From the NCBI RefSeq assembly GCF_002218065.1, contig NZ_BDUB01000001.1:3596701-3660700 (forward strand): DNA of 64,000 nt, in the 5' to 3' direction. A program made the translations under genes and the position numbers. This document shows, one piece after another, positions 38,924 to 46,487 of the stretch. The number at the start of each line of letters is the position of its first letter. The stretch's first letter is position 1. Source of the stretch: Nodularia sp. NIES-3585 (GTDB taxonomy: Bacteria > Cyanobacteriota > Cyanobacteriia > Cyanobacteriales > Nostocaceae). The notes under the pieces were generated by a model. That model was given only the letters and a program-made list of their open reading frames with translations, did not search any database and was not told the DNA's origin.

Positions 38924-39712
38924 TTAAACTTTTTTACAAGTTACATCTACATTTTTCACATTTTTTACAAAATGTTCAAGTGTTATGGGAGACCAAAATA
39001 ATTCTCTAGGAGTTTTAACATTCATCCCATATTGTTCCATATCCATGACAAATGATACACCGTGTTTGAGCGCACGGATTCCAAGAAATACCCCTAACCC
39101 AGGTAAAAAGCCTAATGGATTAACAGCTAAACTCGCAACTACAAGAGAACCTAAATTTAATGTTCCTTCTATAGCTTTACGTCTAGGTGAAATATTTCCA
39201 TTTGGATAACAGAAATAACAAGAAGAGTCTTTAGGACATCCCATTCCCAATTTGATAAAATATGCCACTAGGCAACAACAATTATTATAGGATAATTGAT
39301 ATTCAGACCTATTTATTGTATATTCAGTATTGTCTATTGTAATTTTACTTACTAGTTTATTTTGATGATATTCATGAACTGCTGCTATCATCTTCTCTTC
39401 GTTTAAGCCTGGAATATCAATATGAAAATCAGGACTGCGCCCATACTCTTTCCAATCACACTGGAAAGTTACACCATCTAATCTGCGAAAAGTCCCATAA
39501 ATTTTTTGATGAACTTTTTCAGCTTCATTCATTTTTTCTGTATCTTCTTTAAACTTATTTTCATCAAATTGATGACTAATATAATAGTTTTTTTTATTTA
39601 AATTATCAATAATTTCCATTGAAGCGTGTCCTGCATCTTTCTTAAAAATTACACCATTATAGATACTAGCAAATGGAATTGCACCTCGCCATATATAAAC
39701 ACGAACAGTCAT
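38924..39712 (-). CDS. Unknown protein with a His...Cys pattern like permuted NlpC/P60 (LRAT-like) enzymes
   Basis: A 262-residue AT-rich protein that I do not recognise. An early KDAGHASMEI motif (His29) and a later YNNCCCLVAYFIKLGMG motif (Cys145-147) recall the His-then-Cys order of permuted NlpC/P60 hydrolases such as LRAT and H-rev107, whose NCEHFV motif holds the nucleophile. A hydrophobic segment (GSLVVASLAVNPLGFLPGLG) at ~186-215 could anchor or insert into a membrane, also seen in that group. A Cys-rich piece (CPKDSSCYFC) follows the putative nucleophile. I start at the ATG 39710-39712, preceded by GGAG; a TTG 54 bases upstream is in frame. The gene for a small membrane protein lies directly upstream. 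Confidence 0.6.
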   Translation of the reverse strand: MTVRVYIWRGAIPFASIYNGVIFKKDAGHASMEIIDNLNKKNYYISHQFDENKFKEDTEKMNEAEKVHQKIYGTFRRLDGVTFQCDWKEYGRSPDFHIDIPGLNEEKMIAAVHEYHQNKLVSKITIDNTEYTINRSEYQLSYNNCCCLVAYFIKLGMGCPKDSSCYFCYPNGNISPRRKAIEGTLNLGSLVVASLAVNPLGFLPGLGVFLGIRALKHGVSFVMDMEQYGMNVKTPRELFWSPITLEHFVKNVKNVDVTCKKV

Positions 39713-39801
39713 ATTATTCTCCAATTTAGTAAACTTGATTAATTTCGCTTCAAATAGATTTGACAATCAGAAAATCATGACATTTTCTTTGTTGTATATA
39801 A

Positions 39802-40224
39802 TCATGTATTAACTAAGCCAAATACTAGAACAAACATGGATATTAATACTATTAAAAAAATAATGGCAAAAACATATAACACTATTGTCAATACATGAAG
39901 GTCAGGATATTCTTTCAATGTAAGCTGAAATGCTAATAAATCAACTTCTTTCTTTGCTATCTCAAAAGTATGTATTCCATATACAGCAATATATAAAAAA
40001 CCACCACTCATAATAGCAGGCAGTAATAAAGAATATTTTATGTATTGTTTATTTGGATTTGCAAAATAAAATGTAATGATACTACCTGTAACAGCATAAA
40101 AGAATGCATTTGCTTTGAAGGCAGTATCTAAATAAAACTTGTAAAGCTCTATCCAAAGAGAATATTGCTTCCATAAAAATTCTTGTTTTTTCGATTCATG
40201 ATTCACGTTTTCACTATTAGGCAT
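39802..40224 (-). CDS. Small membrane protein of unknown function
   Basis: A 140-residue protein with a charged N-terminal 30 residues and three hydrophobic stretches: AFFYAVTGSIITFYFA, YSLLLPAIMSGGFLYIAVYG and the long VLTIVLYVFAIIFLIVLISM. It is clearly AT-rich, like the His/Cys gene that follows 90 bases downstream on the same strand, and unlike the surrounding pyrB and WD40 genes. I infer a two-gene unit. No family was recognised. Confidence 0.6.
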   Translation of the reverse strand: MPNSENVNHESKKQEFLWKQYSLWIELYKFYLDTAFKANAFFYAVTGSIITFYFANPNKQYIKYSLLLPAIMSGGFLYIAVYGIHTFEIAKKEVDLLAFQLTLKEYPDLHVLTIVLYVFAIIFLIVLISMFVLVFGLVNT

Positions 40225-40491
40225 ATAATTATTTCTGGAGTGCGATGTAGATTCATTACATATCCCAGTTTGCGTACTTTTCCTGACTTACACAAGGCAA
40301 GTTTAGCAATTTAATTTCAACTTAAGACTTTTGTAAAAAAAGCGATCACCACGACCAACATCATCACCAGAAGCATGATTGCCTATTTATCTGAATATGA
40401 ATAATGCAATCGCAAGATGAATCTAAACAGGCATGAACCATTAGATACCATGCCTTAATATTCCTAACTACTGTCTATAAATTATCGGAAT

Positions 40492-40611
40492 TTGACATAG
40501 CTGCTACCGTTTCTGTCAAACTGACCTTTGAAAGCCCAGTTAATCCATCCCCCATCGCCTTTGTTGGTAAAATCACCACTTTCAAAAGCCCATGTATCTG
40601 CTGCATACCTG
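40492..40611 (-). pseudogene. Possible C-terminal remnant of an unidentified gene
   Basis: The minus strand reads ADTWAFESGDFTNKGDGGWI then NWAFKGQFDRNGSSYVKFR and a TAA at 40492-40494. The composition (W, F, G and D rich, ending in a beta-strand-like stretch) looks like a real protein end rather than noise, but a stop codon lies a few codons upstream and there is no start. I could not name the family; it resembles beta-rich lectin-type repeats. Confidence 0.3.
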
Positions 40612-40617
40612 AATAGA

Positions 40618-40641
40618 GAGGACTAAAGTCCTCACTACGAA
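40618..40641. repeat. Palindromic repeat AGGACTTTAGTCCT family, copy 1
   Basis: Contains the perfect palindrome GAGGACTAAAGTCCTC followed by ACTACGAAC. The reverse complement, TTCGTAGTGAGGACTTTAGT + CCTC, matches 52682-52703 almost exactly. It lies just past the pyrB stop codon and could act as its transcript end. Confidence 0.7.
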
Positions 40642-40642
40642 C

Positions 40643-41677
40643 CTATTTGATGAGAGTTGCTGAATCTTTGCCACTACCTAACAAATATAACAGTGCCATG
40701 CGAATAGCTATACCACTGGTAACTTGCGACTGAATCAAGCTAAACTCTGGATCATCCATTAAATCTGAGCTAATTTCTACACCACGGTTGACTGGCCCTG
40801 GATGTAAGACTTTCACGTTAGGCTTGCACAGTTGTAGCTTTTGGCGTGTAATGCCAAAAGTTTGATGATATTCTCGCAAGCTGGGAAGTAGGTGCGCTGT
40901 CATGCGTTCTTTTTGCAGGCGCAATGTCATGACTAAATCTGCATCCTGTAAAGCAGATTCTAAATCCCAATGCAGAAATAGTTGACGCTTGAGTGTGGAT
41001 GATGAGGGTGTTTCACCTTCTTCTAAAACAAAGTCTTTGAATAACTGAGGTAGCAGGGTGGGTGGTGCTGCTAGATGCACTTGTGCGCCACTGGCTGTTA
41101 AACTCCAAATATTTGATCGCGCGACACGAGAATGTAAAATGTCTCCCACAATGGCAATTTTTTTATCTTTTAATAGTTCTAACCGGGGATGACTGCGGTC
41201 AATTAAAGTACAGATGGTAAATAAATCTAGCAGTGCTTGGGAAGGATGCTCATGTTGACCGTCACCAGCGTTGAGGATACTGACTCGCACGCCTAGACGA
41301 TCCATTTCTTGCGCGATCGCATTGGGAACTCCTGCCTCTCGATGGCGGATCACCATAATATCAGTTCCCATGGCCAAATAGGTTTTGGCTGTATCAAGAA
41401 TTGTTTCTCCCTTCGTCATGGAAGAACTAGCTGCGGCAAAGTTCAGCGTATCTGCACTGAGACGTTTAGCGGCCAGTTCAAAACTGCTGCGGGTGCGTGT
41501 AGAAGGTTCAAAAAATAAATTCGCCACTACCTGTCCTTGTAGGCTGGGTACTTTCTTTGTCCGCCGTGACAGCACCTCCTGAAAACTAGCAGCAGTTTGT
41601 AACACAGTATCGTATTCGGCGGTTGTGAAGTCAGCGAGGGAAAGAACGTGATGACGATTCCAGGTGGTAGTAGGCAT
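40643..41677 (-). CDS. pyrB: Aspartate carbamoyltransferase catalytic subunit
   Basis: A 344-residue transcarbamylase that makes N-carbamoyl-aspartate in pyrimidine synthesis. The carbamoyl-phosphate site is [20 protein letters not shown], with [29 protein letters not shown] and [16 protein letters not shown] all as in the family. Length is slightly above the E. coli catalytic chain. No pyrI is near, as usual in cyanobacteria. Single gene. Confidence 0.96.
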   Translation of the reverse strand: MPTTTWNRHHVLSLADFTTAEYDTVLQTAASFQEVLSRRTKKVPSLQGQVVANLFFEPSTRTRSSFELAAKRLSADTLNFAAASSSMTKGETILDTAKTYLAMGTDIMVIRHREAGVPNAIAQEMDRLGVRVSILNAGDGQHEHPSQALLDLFTICTLIDRSHPRLELLKDKKIAIVGDILHSRVARSNIWSLTASGAQVHLAAPPTLLPQLFKDFVLEEGETPSSSTLKRQLFLHWDLESALQDADLVMTLRLQKERMTAHLLPSLREYHQTFGITRQKLQLCKPNVKVLHPGPVNRGVEISSDLMDDPEFSLIQSQVTSGIAIRMALLYLLGSGKDSATLIK

Positions 41678-41855
41678 AAATAACTTTCAGTGTTCTATGT
41701 AAAGACGCAAGAGTTTACGCCTTCACAACTTTTTTATTTATATGTGCAGTGGAAATCATAGCATTTGCCTCCCTCTCGCTAAAGATATCTCTCTCCCGAA
41801 CTGTTTATTACGGTTATACACACCTTTGATATTTGTCAACTACTTGCAAATAATA

Positions 41856-41883
41856 TTTACATAATGTTATGTTTAGTTACATA
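41856..41883 (+). promoter_or_regulatory. Triple HLR1-like direct repeat (RpaB site) upstream of the hli gene
   Basis: Three 8-bp units, each separated by exactly two bases: TTTACATA (41856-41863), GTTATGTT (41866-41873) and GTTACATA (41876-41883). The HLR1 consensus bound by the response regulator RpaB is (G/T)TTACA(T/A)(T/A)-NN-(G/T)TTACA(T/A)(T/A). The outer units match 8 of 8, the middle one 6 of 8. The array ends 22 bases before the ATG of the Hlip gene, a classic RpaB target. Confidence 0.65.
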
Positions 41884-41905
41884 AGAAAACAAAAAAGAAA
41901 AACCC

Positions 41906-42118
41906 ATGACAAGCAAAGGTTTCAAGATAAACGAACTGGGTGAACGAAATAAAGTCGCCATTGAGCCAAAAGTCTATGTAGACAAAACCCCAAGAGCAGG
42001 TTTTACCAAGTATGCAGAAAAACTCAACGGTCGTTTGGCGATGATTGGCTTTGTTTCACTGATAGCTGTAGAAGTGATTACAGGTCATGGCGTAATTGGC
42101 TGGCTGACTAATCTGTAA
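41906..42118 (+). CDS. High-light-inducible protein (Hlip/Scp)
   Basis: A 70-residue one-helix chlorophyll-binding protein. The helix carries the ExxNGRxAMxGF motif: [20 protein letters not shown]. Hlips bind chlorophyll and carotenoid, associate with photosystem II or chlorophyll synthase, and protect against excess light. The expected light-stress control is supported by the HLR1-like repeats directly upstream. A second small membrane protein gene follows 59 bases later. Confidence 0.92.
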   Translation: MTSKGFKINELGERNKVAIEPKVYVDKTPRAGFTKYAEKLNGRLAMIGFVSLIAVEVITGHGVIGWLTNL

Positions 42119-42177
42119 ATTAAATATTCTAGAAATTTGCGAATTAATTAACAATAGAACAATCAGCGAGAAAAAAT

Positions 42178-42417
42178 ATGAGAACCGATTTTGATTTTCC
42201 CCAAAAAGATTTACTAGGTACTGTGGTATTTAGACCCAATTTCAATAACTTTGAAAGAATTAATGCCAACCAAGCCTGGTCATTATTTTTCAGTGCAGGT
42301 CAAGACGATAACAAGCTAGGAGGAGGAACAGAGTTGGGTAGTTTCTTCACTAACTTTTTAATTGCTTTGGGTGTTACAGGAAGCATTTGGGCAATTTTTT
42401 TCAACCACGTGGTATAA
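42178..42417 (+). CDS. Small one-helix membrane protein, probably co-transcribed with the Hlip gene
   Basis: A 79-residue protein starting MRTDFDFPQKDLLGTVVFRP with one C-terminal membrane helix (FLIALGVTGSIWAIFFNHVV). The stretch FERINANQAWSLFF looks like a highly divergent version of the Hlip ExxNGRxAM motif, but the key Asn-Gly-Arg is not kept. It is followed by a clear terminator, so it closes the Hlip operon. I infer a photosynthesis-related accessory role; the family is not recognised. Confidence 0.7.
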   Translation: MRTDFDFPQKDLLGTVVFRPNFNNFERINANQAWSLFFSAGQDDNKLGGGTELGSFFTNFLIALGVTGSIWAIFFNHVV

Positions 42418-42454
42418 ATAGCTGTTTTCAGATATTTAATTGAATCAGTTCACC

Positions 42455-42487
42455 AGAAGTCTTGATTTTATCCCCAAGGCTTCTTTT
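42455..42487 (+). terminator. Intrinsic terminator of the hli operon
   Basis: AGAAGTCTTG (42455-42464) pairs with CAAGGCTTCT (42475-42484) across a ten-base loop, with one mismatch, and is followed by further T residues. It lies about 40 bases past the stop of the second small gene. Confidence 0.7.
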
Positions 42488-42516
42488 AAATATTTAAATT
42501 CCTAGTCCCCACTCCC

Positions 42517-43563
42517 CTAATTACTCATAATCGCATCTAACAGAATACCAGCGCCAAAACGCACAACATCATTGCAAGGTAAACCAGTTTCGGCTGTAGT
42601 TTGTGCGATCGCCTCCTGAGCTGTAAACTCATCTAAGTGCGCTGTATTCAAAGCTATACCCACCACAGGCACATTTCCAAAAGCGCCTTCTGCACCAGCA
42701 ACCGTTTCATACAGACGAATTACCTTGAGTAAAGACGGAATCAGAACATGGGAATGATTACGCACATGAACTTGTCCTGCCCGATGTGCCAAAATTAATT
42801 GGGTTGGTTGGGAACCACGAATTAAAGGTAAAGTAGCCGTAGAGCCAGGATGCAGCAGTGAACCTTGTCCTTCAATGTGAAGAATATCGTAGTTTTTCCC
42901 ACAACCCATGACCATTTGCTCCACAGCACCAGCCGCAAAATCTACCCGCACAGCATCTAAAGGTACGCCATCTCCGGCTAACATCACCCCAGTTTGACCT
43001 GTAGCTAAAAATTTAGAACGCCACCCCCGCCGCTGTGACTCCCGATGTAGCTCTAAGCTAGTGGACATTTTACCAATCGCCATATCAGTTCCCACAGTCA
43101 GCACTCGCCGACAGGGAAGAGTCCGAGCCAACCCACTAGCAACACCCAAATTAGCTGGTTCTTGACGCACATCCCAAATTAATTGTCCTGGTTTGAGCAG
43201 TGCATTTAACTCTGGTATGTTTGCTAAAGGTGTGTGTAAACCATTGACTAAAGACATCCCAGCTTGTAAAGCATTTTTAATTTCTAGCCAGTAATCATCT
43301 GGTAAAGCACCACCTTTGGGAGCAATACCAATTACCAATACTTCCGGTTTATACTCCAGTGCTGCTGTTAATGATGACACAATTGGCACATCACGCTTGA
43401 TCCCTGTTAATTCTGACAAAGATTTGCCAGCAGACTCACGATCAATCAAGGCGACGATGGGGGCTTGACTGTAGCGTAAAAGTGATAGCCCAGTTTTACC
43501 CTGAGTTCCAGTAATTCCTTCATGTAGCAGAATTGCTATTCTTTGATTAAGCGGCAAACTCAC
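42517..43563 (-). CDS. DUF1611 family protein (DgcN-like)
   Basis: A 348-residue protein of the DUF1611 family, with an N-terminal Rossmann-like half (RIAILLHEGITGTQGKTGLS) and a C-terminal P-loop-like half (RRVLTVGTDMAIGKMSTSLE, where a GTDMAIGK loop is the family mark). In marine bacteria the homologue DgcN acetylates D-glutamate and works with the epimerase DgcA; the gene order here (epimerase first, DUF1611 next, overlapping by 17 bases) fits that pair. The start is GTG at 43561-43563, inside the end of the epimerase gene, which implies translational coupling. Confidence 0.8.
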   Translation of the reverse strand: MSLPLNQRIAILLHEGITGTQGKTGLSLLRYSQAPIVALIDRESAGKSLSELTGIKRDVPIVSSLTAALEYKPEVLVIGIAPKGGALPDDYWLEIKNALQAGMSLVNGLHTPLANIPELNALLKPGQLIWDVRQEPANLGVASGLARTLPCRRVLTVGTDMAIGKMSTSLELHRESQRRGWRSKFLATGQTGVMLAGDGVPLDAVRVDFAAGAVEQMVMGCGKNYDILHIEGQGSLLHPGSTATLPLIRGSQPTQLILAHRAGQVHVRNHSHVLIPSLLKVIRLYETVAGAEGAFGNVPVVGIALNTAHLDEFTAQEAIAQTTAETGLPCNDVVRFGAGILLDAIMSN

Positions 43564-44599
43564 TGTATTGAACCCCCAAGCCAGGTAAATCGTTTGGTAT
43601 AATTCTCCCCTCTTGCACTAATGCACCCGTAAAGGGGTCATCAATTAAGTTCAGGTGACTGTCTAAATCTAAATAATCAGCTAATGGTGCTAACTGTGCT
43701 GCGGCTGTATTCGCTAGTGTACTGTCAGAATAGCAACCAAACATCACTTGTAACCCATAAGCTCGCGCTGTATGTACCATCCGCATGGCCTCTGTGAGTC
43801 CCCCTGATTTCATCAGTTTGATATTAATACCATCCACATAGTTTGCTAAATGGGGAATATCGGCGCTAGTAAAGCAACTTTCATCCACAAATAATGGTAG
43901 GGGGGATTTCTCCTTCAGTTCAACTAAACTCTTTTCCTGACCTCTTGGTAATGGCTGTTCTACATATTTTATACCTAAATCCGCTAGCCAATTACACATA
44001 TAAATAGCATCTTCTAAACTCCAACCCCCGTTTGCATCTACAAATAATTCTAGACCGGTTGCTTCTTGTTGCACCGCTAATAGCATTTGCTTGTCTGCTT
44101 CTATACCCTCTGGATTACCTAATTTCACCTTAAACAGGCGAACTTCCATAAATTTTAACCAGTCTCGCGCCCTAGCCCTAGCTCCGGCTGGTGAATTAAT
44201 GCCAATTGTCACCGAAGTTGGCACTATCACATTACGCTCAAGTCCCCAAATTTGCCACAGAGGTAATCCCACACGCTTACCCAGCCAATCATACATCGCC
44301 ATATCCAGCGCTGCCCTAGCCGAGGAAGGAACCTGCTGTTGTGTTAAAATTGGCTCAATTTGCTGTCGTTGTAATGGGTTGAATGCTTCTAAAACTGGTG
44401 CAAGTTGCTGCAAGTGACTTTTGATTATATCAGTAGATTGGGAATGAGTACCTACACCAAATGGCGATGCTTCACCCCACCCTTCAATACCATCATGTAA
44501 GATTTTTATCCATATATTTGTGGTTTGGGCTGTTGTCCCGCGACTAATAGTCAAAGGAAAGCGTTTATTGACAGTAAATAACTGTACTTCTAATTGCAT
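43547..44599 (-). CDS. Dipeptide epimerase / enolase-superfamily enzyme (DgcA-like)
   Basis: A 350-residue enolase-superfamily protein of the muconate lactonizing / Ala-Glu epimerase type. Metal and catalytic residues are visible: KVKLG (KxK motif in LFKVKLGNPEG), LFVDANGGW with the first Asp, KYVEQPLPRG with the Glu, and LFVDESCFT with the third ligand, then INIKLMKSGGL for the second catalytic Lys. It may recycle peptidoglycan-derived L-Ala-D-Glu or, with DgcN, act on N-acetyl-D-glutamate. The substrate is not fixed by the sequence. It is divergent from the Nudix gene. Confidence 0.85.
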   Translation of the reverse strand: MQLEVQLFTVNKRFPLTISRGTTAQTTNIWIKILHDGIEGWGEASPFGVGTHSQSTDIIKSHLQQLAPVLEAFNPLQRQQIEPILTQQQVPSSARAALDMAMYDWLGKRVGLPLWQIWGLERNVIVPTSVTIGINSPAGARARARDWLKFMEVRLFKVKLGNPEGIEADKQMLLAVQQEATGLELFVDANGGWSLEDAIYMCNWLADLGIKYVEQPLPRGQEKSLVELKEKSPLPLFVDESCFTSADIPHLANYVDGINIKLMKSGGLTEAMRMVHTARAYGLQVMFGCYSDSTLANTAAAQLAPLADYLDLDSHLNLIDDPFTGALVQEGRIIPNDLPGLGVQYSEFAA

Positions 44600-44649
44600 A
44601 GCTCAATATTTACGAGAACAAAAACAGTTTTATTTTAAATGATTGGAGT

Positions 44650-45201
44650 ATGAATAGATTAAAAAAATGGCATATTCTTAAATCAGAAATGGTGATAAAT
44701 CATCGCTGGTGTCAAGTCAGGCAAGATGAAATAGAATTACCTAATGGCAAAATTATAGATGATTTTTTTGTGGTTATTAGACCGGAAATAGCCTTAATTT
44801 TACCTATTACAAATCATCAAGAAATTGTTTTTGTGCGTCAATATAGGCATGGGGTGGGAGAAATTTTATTAGAACTCCCGGCTGGTAGTTTCGATGCTAC
44901 CAAAGAAAACGCGGAAACAGCAGCAATCAGAGAACTTCAAGAGGAAACAGGTTATGTAGCCCAAAAAGTTACTAAAATAGCTAATTTATATGATAATCCG
45001 GTCAAGGATACCAACACAATACATTTATTTTTGGCTGAGAATGTGACAAAAATGAGGGAGCAAAAATTAGACATTACAGAAGATATTGAAGTTGTTTTGA
45101 TTCCTGTAGCATCAGTTTTAGATAAAATTATCAACAGTGAAATCTCTGTTGCGGGAACAGTTGCGGCTCTCTTTTTAGGTTTAAATTTACTCAACTCATG
45201 A
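44650..45201 (+). CDS. Nudix hydrolase (ADP-ribose pyrophosphatase-like)
   Basis: A 183-residue Nudix protein. The box is PAGSFDATKENAETAAIREL followed by QEETGYVA, with the REUxEExGU core intact and a one-residue longer loop after the Gly, common in the ADP-ribose/NDP-sugar subgroup. The upstream FVRQYRHGVGEILLELPAG also points to that subgroup (QxRxG.GE..LELPAG). It should cleave a nucleoside diphosphate linked to another group; the exact substrate is unknown. AT-rich relative to the epimerase gene. Confidence 0.85.
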   Translation: MNRLKKWHILKSEMVINHRWCQVRQDEIELPNGKIIDDFFVVIRPEIALILPITNHQEIVFVRQYRHGVGEILLELPAGSFDATKENAETAAIRELQEETGYVAQKVTKIANLYDNPVKDTNTIHLFLAENVTKMREQKLDITEDIEVVLIPVASVLDKIINSEISVAGTVAALFLGLNLLNS

Positions 45202-45394
45202 ATTGACCGACATATAACAATTCTGTTGGAAATATGAATAACTGCTAGTAAGGGACTTGAATACAAGATATCATTACTTTATTTGATTATTTGCTCAAAA
45301 ATATATCTAATTACTGCTAAGTAACAAATAATTTTGTTAAAATTAATTATTAGTAATTCCAGTATTAATTACCATCTATATCACGAGTTAATCT

Positions 45395-45988
45395 ATGCGC
45401 CCTGATTTACAACAATTATACATAACTCAGGAAGAATTAAAGACAATAGCTGGTCTAAGTAACAGAGATATAAAAGCTTATCAAAAGTTACAATACCCAC
45501 GTTTATCACTGTTACTGCTCATAGGTGATTACGTGCAGAAGATATTAATTCTAGGTTGGGGATTAATTCCTCTGGGATATTTAATTAAATGGAAGTGGTT
45601 GCGAAGCAAGCAGAAAAGTATTCTGAATGAAGTAGATAAGTATAATGCTGTTTTAAAAGCGATAGATATTAGAGACCAGCTAGAAGCGGTGGGAAATCAA
45701 GAAGCAAAATTTCAGGAGCGTGAACAGTTAATTTCTACACTAACAACCACAAGAAATAATTTGATTGTTGCTTTAAGAACAGAGCAAATTTTAAGAAAAA
45801 ACCGTACTTTTTTAGCCCGTAATGTGCAACTTTTAGAAAGTAATTTAACTGCTATCCAAGCCTTAGAAATTCAACAGGAAGCAAGAGAATATTCACGGTT
45901 ACTTAATGAAGCCTTGAAAATTTCCCAAGAAGTGCAAACGGAAATGAAATATTTAGAAGGAGATGAGGAACAGTCACATCTTAGTTGA
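45395..45988 (+). CDS. Hypothetical membrane-anchored coiled-coil protein
   Basis: A 197-residue protein of unknown family. A hydrophobic stretch at ~40-62 (LLLLIGDYVQKILILGWGLI, PLGYL) is one or two short membrane segments; the remainder (residues ~70-190) is strongly helical and charged, with a heptad-like pattern (LRTEQILRKNRTFLARNVQL). A decayed partial copy of its C-terminal half lies 220 bases downstream (46210-46335), so this gene was once duplicated in tandem. Confidence 0.6.
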   Translation: MRPDLQQLYITQEELKTIAGLSNRDIKAYQKLQYPRLSLLLLIGDYVQKILILGWGLIPLGYLIKWKWLRSKQKSILNEVDKYNAVLKAIDIRDQLEAVGNQEAKFQEREQLISTLTTTRNNLIVALRTEQILRKNRTFLARNVQLLESNLTAIQALEIQQEAREYSRLLNEALKISQEVQTEMKYLEGDEEQSHLS

Positions 45989-46109
45989 GGAAAGTATTTA
46001 GCAAGATTGATGAATACAGATGACATTTAGTATATATTATACTTTACCTATTACCATTGCTATTGTTTTCTTGGAGAAACCGACTAAAATAAGTATTCAA
46101 CTTGCGGTT

Positions 46110-46215
46110 TCATAGGAGTAGCCCTGGCGACTAGAAGTCGCGGCTATACAAACAAAACTCGCCTGCGCGGGTTAAAAACTTGACTTTTTCATTAGTCCAC
46201 CTGCGTGGACTACTT
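46110..46215. repeat. Compound palindromic interspersed repeat
   Basis: Contains GGCGACTAGAAGTCGC, then CTCGCCTGCGCGGGT and AGTCCACCTGCGTGGACT, each an imperfect or perfect palindrome, separated by short AT-rich spacers including TATACAAACAAA. This arrangement is a widespread interspersed element of Nostocales. It sits directly against the decayed coding sequence that follows. Confidence 0.75.
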
Positions 46216-46335
46216 ATTAGAGAAGATTTAGTAAGTTCTCTTAAAAATGAACGAATTTTGCGGGATAATAAAAAACTACCTGCAAATAACCAAGAGTTGT
46301 TTATGAATAATTTAGCCAATCTGCAAGCATTATAA
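46210..46335 (+). pseudogene. Decayed partial paralogue of the coiled-coil gene at 45395
   Basis: The frame reads LLIREDLVSSLKNERILRDN then KKLPANNQELFMNNLANLQA L and TAA (46333-46335). It aligns without gaps to the intact protein's LIVALRTEQILRKNRTFLAR followed by NVQLLESNLTAIQAL, with about 15 identities in 35 positions. The left side is lost, replaced by the palindromic repeat. No start codon suits it. Confidence 0.6.
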
Positions 46336-46487
46336 GTTAGTAGTCAGACTAACGAGTATATTCAACTTCTCAATTAATCTTTGCAGATACATTGGATGTA
46401 CAAGCAGAAGTCAGAAAATAAAAAAATCTCAGTTGAGCAAATATCCACTAGGATGTTCCTAAACACAGTCGTCCCCATTGACTTACA

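Larger units (their letters stand above)
40225..40642. other. Intergenic region with a gene remnant and a palindrome
   Basis: About 420 bases. It contains a short open minus-strand frame that reads like the C-terminus of a protein (40492-40611, listed separately) and a perfect palindrome GAGGACT-AA-AGTCCTC at 40618-40633, just past the pyrB stop. The remainder is AT-rich and empty. Confidence 0.5.
45989..46487. other. Intergenic region with a palindromic repeat and a decayed paralogue
   Basis: About 500 bases. 46110-46215 is a compound palindromic repeat; 46210-46335 is the remnant of a paralogue of the preceding gene (both listed). The DUF1537 promoter should lie in 46340-46487; no clear box was seen. 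Confidence 0.6.
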
